From assembly GCF_001921205.1 (NCBI RefSeq), contig NZ_MSIE01000085.1, positions 1-40,715 of the forward strand: a stretch of 40,715 nucleotides of DNA, in the 5' to 3' direction. Each line of letters opens with the position of its first letter. Position 1 is the stretch's first letter. Below, in pieces: positions 15,474-22,708 of the stretch. Under the pieces are notes generated by a model. The model worked only from the letters and a program-made list of their open reading frames with translations, searched no databases and was not told where the DNA came from. The DNA is from Actinophytocola xanthii (GTDB taxonomy: Bacteria > Actinomycetota > Actinomycetes > Mycobacteriales > Pseudonocardiaceae). The translations under genes and the position numbers were made by a program.

Positions 15474-16757
15474 TCAGTGGTAGAGCAGCGCCTTGCCCCA
15501 GTCCTCGTCGGCACCGAACAGGCTGCGCGGCTTGACCACGTCGTGCGAGGCGGTGAGCACCTCGGTCGGGACCAGGGTGCCGGGCTCGACACCGGTCACC
15601 GCCACCTCGACGCCGTAGGCGGCGCGGACCGCCGCGGTGAGCGCCGAGACCGCCGCCCTCCGGTGCGCCGCGGCGACCTCGATCTCGACGGTCAACCGGT
15701 CCGGCTCGGCCCTGGCACGCCAGAAAAGCACCCCGTAGTGCGCCGGGAGCTCGAAGACCAGCTCCTCCAACCGGTTCTGGGTGACCGTCGCCGAGCCGAC
15801 CGGGTAACCGAAGGCGGACCGGCCGAGCACCCGCACGGTCGGCAGCGGCGAGCCGCAGTCACAGCCGGCGTAGCTGACCTCCACGGTGTCCTCGAGGTTG
15901 TACCGCAGCAGCGGCATCGCCTCGCGGAACAGCGGGGTGACCACCAGCTGGCCGCGGCCCTCCCGCCCGGTCCGGCCGGTGGCGGGGTCGTGGACCTCGA
16001 ACAGCGCCCGGTCGGCCCACAGGTGCAGGCGCTGGCACCGGCACTCGCCGGCGAGGCTTCCCGTCTCGGTCGAGCCGTACTCCTCCACCACCGGCACGTC
16101 CCAGATCTCGGTGATCCGGCGTCGGCGGGCTGGGGTCAGCGGCTCGCCTCCGACGAACAGCGCGCGCAGCGCGGGGAAGTCCGCACCCGGCCGGCGTCCG
16201 GCGGCCTCCGCCGCGGCCGCCCACAGCAGCGTCTCGGTCGGCATCGACCAGGTGAGCGTGACCTCGAGGTCGTGCAGTACCCGTACGACCCGCGAGTACG
16301 GCATGGCCAGCGAACGGTTGTCGCCGGGCACGACCGTGGCGCCGTGGCGGCGGGCCGCGGCCTGCGCCAGGTGACCGGTGATCATCAGCGCGTACGGCGT
16401 GCGGACCAGGAACACGTCGGACTCCTCGATCGGGATCCGCTTGCGCGCGTAACGCTCCGCCAGGTCCACCCAGTCGCTCTCGGTGTAGTAGGAGGGCGTC
16501 GGGGTGCCGGCGGTGCCGCTGGACTCGTGGTAGGTCGCCAGCTGCCGCTTGGGCACCGCGAGCATGCCGAACGGGTAGGCCTCGCGCAGGTCCTGCTTGG
16601 TGGTCAGCGGCAGGGTCGCCAGGTCCGCCCGGCAGCGCAGGCCGGACAGCGCCGTGCCGAACCGCTCGCGGTAGAACGGCGAGCGGCCCGCGGCGGCCAG
16701 CACCTCCGGGATCCGACTGTCCTGTAAGTGCTCCAGCTCCTCGCCGGTTCCGAACAT
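15474..16757 (-). CDS. Phenylacetate-CoA-ligase-like adenylating enzyme
   Basis: A 427-residue member of the PaaK-type branch of the ANL superfamily. Visible motifs are the phosphate loop [15 protein letters not shown] (about residue 75), [15 protein letters not shown] (about 225) and [12 protein letters not shown] (about 283, with the conserved Asp), then a short C-terminal domain. Such enzymes activate aryl acids as acyl-AMP and often as CoA thioesters; homologues activate 3-hydroxyanthranilate in benzoxazole pathways. The substrate here is probably 3-hydroxyanthranilate or 3-amino-4-hydroxybenzoate. A Cys cluster (GECRCQ and CDCGS) resembles the zinc site of some PaaK relatives. Codon 11 is TTA (16725-16727). 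The ATG follows GGAGGAGTGAGC and starts 3 bases after the amidohydrolase stop. Confidence 0.9.
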   Translation of the reverse strand: MFGTGEELEHLQDSRIPEVLAAAGRSPFYRERFGTALSGLRCRADLATLPLTTKQDLREAYPFGMLAVPKRQLATYHESSGTAGTPTPSYYTESDWVDLAERYARKRIPIEESDVFLVRTPYALMITGHLAQAAARRHGATVVPGDNRSLAMPYSRVVRVLHDLEVTLTWSMPTETLLWAAAAEAAGRRPGADFPALRALFVGGEPLTPARRRRITEIWDVPVVEEYGSTETGSLAGECRCQRLHLWADRALFEVHDPATGRTGREGRGQLVVTPLFREAMPLLRYNLEDTVEVSYAGCDCGSPLPTVRVLGRSAFGYPVGSATVTQNRLEELVFELPAHYGVLFWRARAEPDRLTVEIEVAAAHRRAAVSALTAAVRAAYGVEVAVTGVEPGTLVPTEVLTASHDVVKPRSLFGADEDWGKALLYH

Positions 16758-16759
16758 GC

Positions 16760-17512
16760 TCACTCCTCCCCCAGCAGCCGCAGCGCGTTGCCCGCGGAGA
16801 TCAGCCGCCAGTCGCGGTCGGCCAGGCGCAGCGCGGCGAACTTGGCCAGTTCGACCCGCGGGTGCTGCAACGGGTACTCCGTGCCGAACACGAGCCGGTG
16901 GGCACCGAGCCGGTCCAGTGCGACCCGGAGCGTCGCGGTGTATCCGCCCGAGGTCTCGACGGAGATGTTGGGTTCGCCGGCGACGAGGCCGACGCCGAAG
17001 GTGTCGATCAGGGTCACGCCCAGGTGCCCGAGGACGAACCGGACGGCGGGGAACCTCCTGGCCAGCGCGACCAGGTCGGCCACCCTCGCTCCCGGCCGGG
17101 GCAGGCACACGACGTAGACCGGGTGCGCGGCCCGCTCCGCGACCGCGACCAGCCGGACCGTCCGGGGGTCGGTCAGCGCGACGCCGTGCACGGCCGGCGA
17201 GAGCTCGAGACCGCGGAACTCGCCGGTACGGGCGCGGTAGTCGTCCGGGTCGCGGTGGGGGTTGGCGAAGAAGAAGGGCAGCAGCCGCCCGGCGGACCCG
17301 GCGCAGGCGGCGAGCACGGCGTCGTTGTCCGCGTCCTCGTCCGCGTGGCCGCCCTCGACGACCTGCCGGGAGAGCCTGTCCAGCTCGATCACACCGCCGG
17401 CCGACACGGCGGCGCGGCCGATGCCGTTGTCGTCCATCGCCGCGAGCAGCCGGTCGAGGGCGTCGGGTCGCGGCACGAACCTGGCGTGGAAGTCGATGAC
17501 GGGCGTACGCAC
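16760..17512 (-). CDS. Atypical amidohydrolase-2 family protein
   Basis: A 250-residue TIM-barrel protein of the amidohydrolase_2 family. The first strand reads VIDFHARF instead of the usual DxHxH, so the second His is Arg. After strand 5, HPVYVVCLP lacks the family's metal-binding His at the usual place. Strand 6 keeps its His in VLGHLG, and strand 8 has FGTEYP with Glu instead of Asp. Normal zinc hydrolysis is therefore doubtful. Homologues in benzoxazole pathways (BomN/NatL2 type) act in reverse, closing the heterocycle by condensation, so a cyclase role fits the context. The GTG start is 5 bases from the upstream gene's stop and is led by GGAGCGG. Confidence 0.82.
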   Translation of the reverse strand: MRTPVIDFHARFVPRPDALDRLLAAMDDNGIGRAAVSAGGVIELDRLSRQVVEGGHADEDADNDAVLAACAGSAGRLLPFFFANPHRDPDDYRARTGEFRGLELSPAVHGVALTDPRTVRLVAVAERAAHPVYVVCLPRPGARVADLVALARRFPAVRFVLGHLGVTLIDTFGVGLVAGEPNISVETSGGYTATLRVALDRLGAHRLVFGTEYPLQHPRVELAKFAALRLADRDWRLISAGNALRLLGEE

Positions 17513-17517
17513 GGCGG

Positions 17518-18618
17518 CTACCGCTCCAGGCAGAACTCGTCGATGGGGTAACCGACGTGCCGGTCCGCGGTGGGCAGGTACCCGAGCACGCGGTCTCCCG
17601 GCTGGAGCTCGGTGCTGTTCAGCACCGTCCCCTGTGGACCCAGGACGCGGACGTGCCAGTCGTCCTGCAGGATCAGGTTCACCCGCTGCCCGTCCGGCGC
17701 CACCGCGTCGATCGACAGCAGCGGGCGAGTCTCGATCTTCACCCGGCCCACGGTCACGGCCCTGGTCTGCCCCTTGACGTCGACCGCCAGAACCGTGCTC
17801 CCGGCGGCCAGCTCGCTCAGGTAGCTCGTGCGACCGTGCTCGGCGACGGTGTAGGAGTGGATGGCTCCGGCGTTGACCCGGAAGGGCCGGGTCGGCATGT
17901 ACGGCAGCGGGTGGGTCTCGCTGACGCAGAGGATCATCCCCTTCGAGTGGGAGCCGACCAGGATCCCCTCGTCCTCCCGCAGGTACGAGCAGGTGTCCAC
18001 ACAGGCCCGCTCACCCATGCCGGCGTGCTCGGTCGCGACGACCTCCAGCTCGACCAGCTCGAGAGGGCCGGGCCGGGTGGTCGCGGCGGCCTTGAGCGCG
18101 GTGGCGTCGCCGACCGCTCGCGGCGCGAGCAGCACGCCGTCGGAGCCGTGTTCGAGCACCCCGAACACGATCCGCGCCTCCGCCACGTCCGCCACCGCGC
18201 TCACCGTGCTCCCGGTGGCACCGCTGGCCGCGGCGAGCACGATCTCGAGAGGGATCTTGGTCGGGTCACGGAACTCGAGCACGCTCCACCGTTCCGAACG
18301 GGCCGCCGCGCAGGCGAGGTCGAGCGTTGGCTTGTCCACGATCTCGACGTACCGGCCGAGTTCGAGCTCGGGGTGGGCCGCGGCCAACGGCTCCGGGAGC
18401 ACCTCCCCCGGGCCGAGCAGGACGATGTCGACGCCGTCGAGCCGCTCGGGGAGCCCACCGGTCGGCGCGAGCAGCACCTTCCGGACGGTCGGCGGCAGAC
18501 CGCGCAGCACGCCGGGGTCGGCGGCGACGACCGCGTCGACCCGCTGGTGCACCGCCTCTTCGAGGATCGCGTCCAGTCCGGACCGGACGGCACGCACGTC
18601 GAGCCAACAGAGTTTCAC
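17518..18618 (-). CDS. 3-Dehydroquinate synthase II family, GriH-like (3,4-AHBA synthase)
   Basis: A 366-residue protein of the archaeal-type 3-dehydroquinate synthase II family, starting KLCWLDVR (expected first strand) and continuing with VVATEHAGMGERACVDTC, GILVGSHSKGMILCVSETHPLPYMPTRPFRVNAGAIHSY and YLSELAAGSTVLAVD. In the grixazone pathway GriH converts the GriI product into 3-amino-4-hydroxybenzoate. The canonical shikimate pathway in actinobacteria uses an unrelated AroB, so a copy beside an aldolase and an aspartate kinase strongly points to 3,4-AHBA. The GTG start at 18618 follows AGGAGACCTGAC. It lies between the GriI-like aldolase and the amidohydrolase in the same operon. Confidence 0.92.
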   Translation of the reverse strand: MKLCWLDVRAVRSGLDAILEEAVHQRVDAVVAADPGVLRGLPPTVRKVLLAPTGGLPERLDGVDIVLLGPGEVLPEPLAAAHPELELGRYVEIVDKPTLDLACAAARSERWSVLEFRDPTKIPLEIVLAAASGATGSTVSAVADVAEARIVFGVLEHGSDGVLLAPRAVGDATALKAAATTRPGPLELVELEVVATEHAGMGERACVDTCSYLREDEGILVGSHSKGMILCVSETHPLPYMPTRPFRVNAGAIHSYTVAEHGRTSYLSELAAGSTVLAVDVKGQTRAVTVGRVKIETRPLLSIDAVAPDGQRVNLILQDDWHVRVLGPQGTVLNSTELQPGDRVLGYLPTADRHVGYPIDEFCLER

Positions 18619-18653
18619 GTCAGGTCTCCTTGTCGAAGCCGGGTGTCCGCGCC

Positions 18654-19466
18654 TCAGGTGGCGGGCACGGACTCGAGCCGGCCGCGCGGCCCGCCCAACC
18701 GGCCGTGGACGAGCGCGGCCACGCGGCGGGCCAGCAGCGCCGGGTCGGCCGCCCGGAAGATGTTGCGGCCCATGGCGAGGCCCGCCACCCCGCCGCGCAG
18801 CGCCTCCCCGACGAACGCGACAACCTCGTCGTCGGACGCCAGCTGCGGCCCGCCGGCGACCAGCAGCGGGATCGGGCACGCCCGCGTGACCTCGGCCATC
18901 TCCGCGGCCGTGCCGGCGAACGGGGTCTTGACGATGTCCGCGCCGAGGTCGGCGGCCAGCATCGCGGCGTGCAGCACCAGCTCCGGGTCCCGCGGGTCGG
19001 TGATGCGCGGGCCGCGCGGGTACATCATCGCCAGCAGCGGCACGTTCCACCGGTCGCAGACGTCGGCGACAGAGCCGAGGTCGGCCACCTGGCTCCGCTC
19101 GTCACGCGAACCCAGGTTCACCTGCACGCTCACCGCGTCCGCCCCCAGCCGCAGCGCCTCCTCCACCCCGCTCACGAGGTACTTGGCGTCGGGGTCGGGC
19201 GCGTGCACGGTGCTGGCACTGAGATGGATGACCAGCGACAGCCGGCTGAAGCACTCGTGGCGCACCCGGCGCAGGCTTCCCTTGTGCAGCACCACGGCGT
19301 CCACCCCGGTGCCCGCCAGGGCGGCCACCACGTCGTCGAGGTCACGCCCCGGGACAAGCCGACCCGCGCTGACCGAGTGGTCCAGCGGGACGACGAACAG
19401 CCGCTCGCCGCTGTGCCGGTAGAGCCGGCGCAGCCTCAGCTCGCGGGCGAAGTGGTTGACCGACAT
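18654..19466 (-). CDS. GriI-like aldolase (C7 precursor of 3-amino-4-hydroxybenzoate)
   Basis: A 270-residue class I aldolase of the DeoC/FbaB superfamily. Key features are the N-terminal PLDHSVSAG, the Schiff-base Lys180 in GADIVKTPF, LLVAGGPQ, and the phosphate-binding end VAGLAMGRNIFRA. GriI in Streptomyces griseus joins L-aspartate semialdehyde and dihydroxyacetone phosphate to make the C7 amino sugar acid precursor of 3,4-AHBA; length and motifs agree with that group. An archaeal-type ADH synthase reaction is the alternative. The ATG is preceded by GAGGGGGAAGC and lies 9 bases past the aspartate kinase stop. It forms a substrate-channel-like gene order with aspartate kinase and the GriH homologue. 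Confidence 0.93.
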   Translation of the reverse strand: MSVNHFARELRLRRLYRHSGERLFVVPLDHSVSAGRLVPGRDLDDVVAALAGTGVDAVVLHKGSLRRVRHECFSRLSLVIHLSASTVHAPDPDAKYLVSGVEEALRLGADAVSVQVNLGSRDERSQVADLGSVADVCDRWNVPLLAMMYPRGPRITDPRDPELVLHAAMLAADLGADIVKTPFAGTAAEMAEVTRACPIPLLVAGGPQLASDDEVVAFVGEALRGGVAGLAMGRNIFRAADPALLARRVAALVHGRLGGPRGRLESVPAT

Positions 19467-19475
19467 GCTTCCCCC

Positions 19476-20786
19476 TCAGACGGCGATGTCACGGGCCGCG
19501 GCGTCACGGTCCACGGCGGTGCGGTACACGGCGTCACGGTCCACCGCCTCGCCGCCGGCCGGACCGAGCCCGAACTCCTCGTGCAGCAGGGTCACCGCCT
19601 CACACACCCGCTCGCGCGGCACGGTGGCCGAGGCACGCAGCTGGGAGGTGGACACCCAGCTCGTCGCGATCCCGGCCGCGGCGAGGACGGCGATCATCCG
19701 CGCCACGTACGCCGGCCGGTTCAACAGCCCCATCCCGATCAGCGACACCTTCCCGACGCCGTCGTCGACCCGCACGTCACCGCCGCGGCTGCCGGCCGAC
19801 TTCTCCAGGGCTGCCCGCACGTCGGCCACGTCGCTGCGCCGGATGGTGAACCCCATCCGGAACTCGTCCTCCTGCGGCCCCGACCGGGCGACCAGGTCGA
19901 CCGGTACCGCGTTGTGCGCCAGGATCTCCAGAATCTCCGCGGCGAGGTCGGCCCGCCCTCGGCAGTGCACGAGAACCCTGGCCACGTCCAGGTCGTGGCT
20001 GACCGCGACCACCGCTCCGCTCGTCTCCAGCAAACCCACGCCTCCCCGCCTCGAAACGACCGTTCCCGCACCGGGTCCGGTGGCGCTGCGCACCCGCAGC
20101 TCGACTCCTGTCATCGCGGCGAGCTCCACCGCACGGGAGTGGAGCACCCCCGCGCCCGCGAACGACATCTCGGCCATCGCCTCCGGGGTGATCCGCGGCA
20201 GCTGCCGGGTCCGGGGCACGACCCGCGGGTCGGCCGAGCGGACCCCGTCCACGTCGGTGAACACCTCGCAGCGGTCCGCCCCCATGGCCGCCGCCACCGC
20301 GACGGCCGTGGTGTCCGAGCCGCCACGGCCCAGCGTCCGCACGTCCCCCGCCCGGTCGGCCCCGTGGAACCCGCCGACCACGGCCACCCTGCCCGCCTCG
20401 AGCAGCTCGGCCATCCGACCGGTGTCGATCCGGTCGATCATGGCGCCGCCGTGCCGGCCGGTTACCCGGATGCCCGCCTGCGGACCGGTCAACGAGACCG
20501 CCGGGACACCCAGCCGGGCCAGGGTTATCGCCAGCTGGGCGGCCGCCGCGCACTCGCCGGTTGCGAGGAGCTGGTCGACCTCGCGGGCGGCGAAGGAGCC
20601 CACCGCGCCGCCCGCGACCTCCTCGGAGAGCCGCAGCAGCTCGTCGGTGGTGTCGCCGCGGGCGGAGACGACGACCACCAGCCGGCGCCAGCGGCGGTGC
20701 GAGTCGGCGACGCGACGCGCGACCGACCGAAGTTTGTCCACAGTCGACAACGAGCTGCCACCGTACTTCTGCACCAGGACCGCCAT
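19476..20786 (-). CDS. Aspartate kinase (cluster-borne, precursor supply)
   Basis: About 436 residues from the ATG at 20786 (MAVLVQKYGGSSL, the expected start); an ATG 42 bases upstream is also open. The kinase domain shows KYGGSSL, VVVSARGDTTDELL and LGRGGSDTTAVAVA (aspartate/ATP site), and the C-terminal half has two ACT-like domains. It phosphorylates aspartate on the way to aspartate semialdehyde, the GriI substrate, and is the first gene of that operon. The C-terminus has an unusual tail in which VDRDA is repeated (30-base DNA repeat at 19501 and 19531). Whether feedback inhibition by Lys/Thr is lost cannot be judged without alignment. Confidence 0.92.
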   Translation of the reverse strand: MAVLVQKYGGSSLSTVDKLRSVARRVADSHRRWRRLVVVVSARGDTTDELLRLSEEVAGGAVGSFAAREVDQLLATGECAAAAQLAITLARLGVPAVSLTGPQAGIRVTGRHGGAMIDRIDTGRMAELLEAGRVAVVGGFHGADRAGDVRTLGRGGSDTTAVAVAAAMGADRCEVFTDVDGVRSADPRVVPRTRQLPRITPEAMAEMSFAGAGVLHSRAVELAAMTGVELRVRSATGPGAGTVVSRRGGVGLLETSGAVVAVSHDLDVARVLVHCRGRADLAAEILEILAHNAVPVDLVARSGPQEDEFRMGFTIRRSDVADVRAALEKSAGSRGGDVRVDDGVGKVSLIGMGLLNRPAYVARMIAVLAAAGIATSWVSTSQLRASATVPRERVCEAVTLLHEEFGLGPAGGEAVDRDAVYRTAVDRDAAARDIAV

Positions 20787-21057
20787 GTGCATCACTATCG
20801 CCGCCTGTTCCGGACCGTAAGGGGCCATGACCCGATCGGGGCGGATGGCCGACCCGATCAGGTAGAGCCAGGCTGCTATGCCGCCCGAATCGGGGCATCA
20901 CCTGATCACGGGATGTTCCACCAGTACCCGATCAGTCCCTTCTGGACGTGCACTGTGGACTAACAGTCGGAAGCGAATGACGTGAAGACGTGATACGCGC
21001 ACGGGACCGGTGGCGCGACGATCGGTGCTGCGTCCCGGCGGGAGGAAGAGGTGCGAG
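20787..21057. promoter_or_regulatory. Divergent core promoter region with repeated CCCGATCAG-type sites
   Basis: This 271-base region drives both core operons. Five related sites cluster in 105 bases: CCCGATCGGG (20831-20840), CCCGATCAGG (20853-20862), CCCGAATCGGGG (20884-20895), CCTGATCACGGG (20901-20912, inverted) and CCCGATCAG (20928-20936). Several are palindromic around GATC. The 16-base cluster motif follows at 20981-20996. The pattern looks like a multi-site operator that controls both directions. Confidence 0.6.
20981..20996 (+). promoter_or_regulatory. Shared 16-base cluster motif, copy 2
   Basis: CGTGAAGACGTGATAC is identical to 4954-4969. It ends 61 bases before the proposed TTG start of the FAD monooxygenase and reads in the same direction as the plus operon, similar to copy 1 and its exporter gene. 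Confidence 0.6.
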
Positions 21058-22668
21058 TTGAGCGTGCGACAGCTGCCCGGAAGACCCGCCCTCGACGAGC
21101 GGGTACTTGTCGTCGGCGCGGGCCCGGTGGGGTCGGTCCTCGCGCTGGAGCTCGCCAGGCACGGCGTGGGCAGCACGGTCGTCGACCGGTCCACCGCGGC
21201 GCCGGCGTTCCCGAAGATGGACTACCTCAACGGCCGGACGATGGAGCTGCTCCGCCGGCTCGGGCTCGCCGACGAGGTCCGGCGCGGCGGCGTGGACACC
21301 CGGCTGAGGTCCGACTTCATCTGGACCGACACCCTCACCCGCCCACCGATCGCCACCTGGCACTACCCGGCGCCGGACACGCTGGCCGGGGAGCTCGGCG
21401 AGGTCGACGACGGGTCGGCGCCGCTCGAGGTGTACCAGCGGATCCCCGGCTCCCTGCTCGAGAACCTGCTGCGCCGCCGGCTGCGCGAGCACCCGCTGGT
21501 GGACCTGCGGGAGGGCTGGACGTTCACCGACCTCGACGAGCGGCCCTCGGGGGTGGTCGCCTCACTGGTCGCGCGGGACGGGGGCGCCAGACACACCCTC
21601 CACGCCCGGTACCTCGCCGGCTGCGACGGGGCCAACAGCGTCGTGCGCCAGTGCCGCGGCATCCCGATGCCCGCGGCGGGACCGGTCACCAGCCGCTGCT
21701 CGGTGTACTTCACCTCCGCCGACCCCCTGCTGCGCCGCCACGGCCGGGCGTTCGTGACCGTCGGTGCCAAGGGCATCACGCTCGTGTCGCGGGACGAGGA
21801 GGACACCTGGACCGCCTCGTTCCAGGTCCCGACCGACGAGCCGTTCGTCGGCGACCCGGTCGAGGTCATGCACGACATGCTCGGCGCCGAGTTCACCGTG
21901 GACGAGGTGATGGGGGTCGGCCAGTGGCAGGGCTCGCTCGCCGTCGCCAGCCGTTACCGGGTCGGCCCGGTGTTCCTCGCCGGGGACGCGGCGCACCAGT
22001 TCTATCCGTTCGGCGGACACGGCGCGAACACCGGAATCGCCGACGCGGTCGATCTCGGCTGGAAGCTGGCGGGGGCCGTACACGGCTGGGGCGGCGACCG
22101 GCTGCTCGACAGCTACGAGGCCGAACGACGCCCGGTGGCGCTGTTCAACCGCGAGATGTCCGCGGACCTGCTCGAGGTGTGGGGCCGGTTCGTCCGGCTG
22201 GCCGCCGACGGCGCCTCCCGCGGCCACATCGGGGGCTTCCTCGACCGCGAGTCCCACCAGCTCGACAACCTCGGTGTCCACTTCGGATACCGGTACACCT
22301 CGTCCCCGGTCGTGGTGCACGAGCCGGGCCCGGCACCCCGCTGGGACTGGCACCGGATCGAGCCCACCACCTGGCCCGGTGGTCGCGCGCCCTCGGTGCG
22401 GCTGTCGTCCGGTACCGCACTGTTCGACCGGTTCGGCACCGGATTCACGCTCGTGGACCTCACCGGAACCGGCGCGGGCGAGGTCGCGGTGAAGGAGGCC
22501 CTCGGGCAGGGGATTCCGATGGAGCGCCTGGCCGTCGACGAGGCCGCCGTCCGGGCGGTCTGGGAACGCGACCTCGTGCTCGTCCGTCCCGACCAGCACG
22601 TCGCCTGGCGCGGCGACACAGTGCCGGACGACTGGTCTGCCGTCCTCGACGTCGTGTGCGGCCGTTGA
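21058..22668 (+). CDS. FAD-dependent aromatic hydroxylase (MhpA / polyketide hydroxylase type)
   Basis: About 536 residues from a TTG at 21058 (a GTG at 21064 is also possible; GGAGGAAGAGG lies at 21041-21051). The order of motifs is that of group A hydroxylases: VLVVGAGPVGSVLALELA near the N-terminus, GCDGANSVVR (about 190), and FLAGDAAHQFYPFGGHGANTGIADAVDLGWKLA (about 305). A C-terminal thioredoxin-like domain follows, as in MhpA, phenol hydroxylase and OxyS-type enzymes. It probably adds a hydroxyl ortho to a phenol on one of the aminophenol units. It leads the plus operon and is 40 bases before the PhzE-like gene. The exact substrate is unknown. Confidence 0.9.
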   Translation: MSVRQLPGRPALDERVLVVGAGPVGSVLALELARHGVGSTVVDRSTAAPAFPKMDYLNGRTMELLRRLGLADEVRRGGVDTRLRSDFIWTDTLTRPPIATWHYPAPDTLAGELGEVDDGSAPLEVYQRIPGSLLENLLRRRLREHPLVDLREGWTFTDLDERPSGVVASLVARDGGARHTLHARYLAGCDGANSVVRQCRGIPMPAAGPVTSRCSVYFTSADPLLRRHGRAFVTVGAKGITLVSRDEEDTWTASFQVPTDEPFVGDPVEVMHDMLGAEFTVDEVMGVGQWQGSLAVASRYRVGPVFLAGDAAHQFYPFGGHGANTGIADAVDLGWKLAGAVHGWGGDRLLDSYEAERRPVALFNREMSADLLEVWGRFVRLAADGASRGHIGGFLDRESHQLDNLGVHFGYRYTSSPVVVHEPGPAPRWDWHRIEPTTWPGGRAPSVRLSSGTALFDRFGTGFTLVDLTGTGAGEVAVKEALGQGIPMERLAVDEAAVRAVWERDLVLVRPDQHVAWRGDTVPDDWSAVLDVVCGR

Positions 22669-22708
22669 CCCCTCCCCCGCTCTCCACCGTCCCACCTGGA
22701 GCTACCGC

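Noticed and set aside
17518-19466. 3-amino-5-hydroxybenzoate (ansamycin-type AHBA) or ordinary shikimate genes
   Set aside because: There is no AHBA synthase (RifK-like) or RifG/RifL set, and the aldolase/DHQ synthase II pair with aspartate kinase fits the GriI/GriH route to 3,4-AHBA instead.
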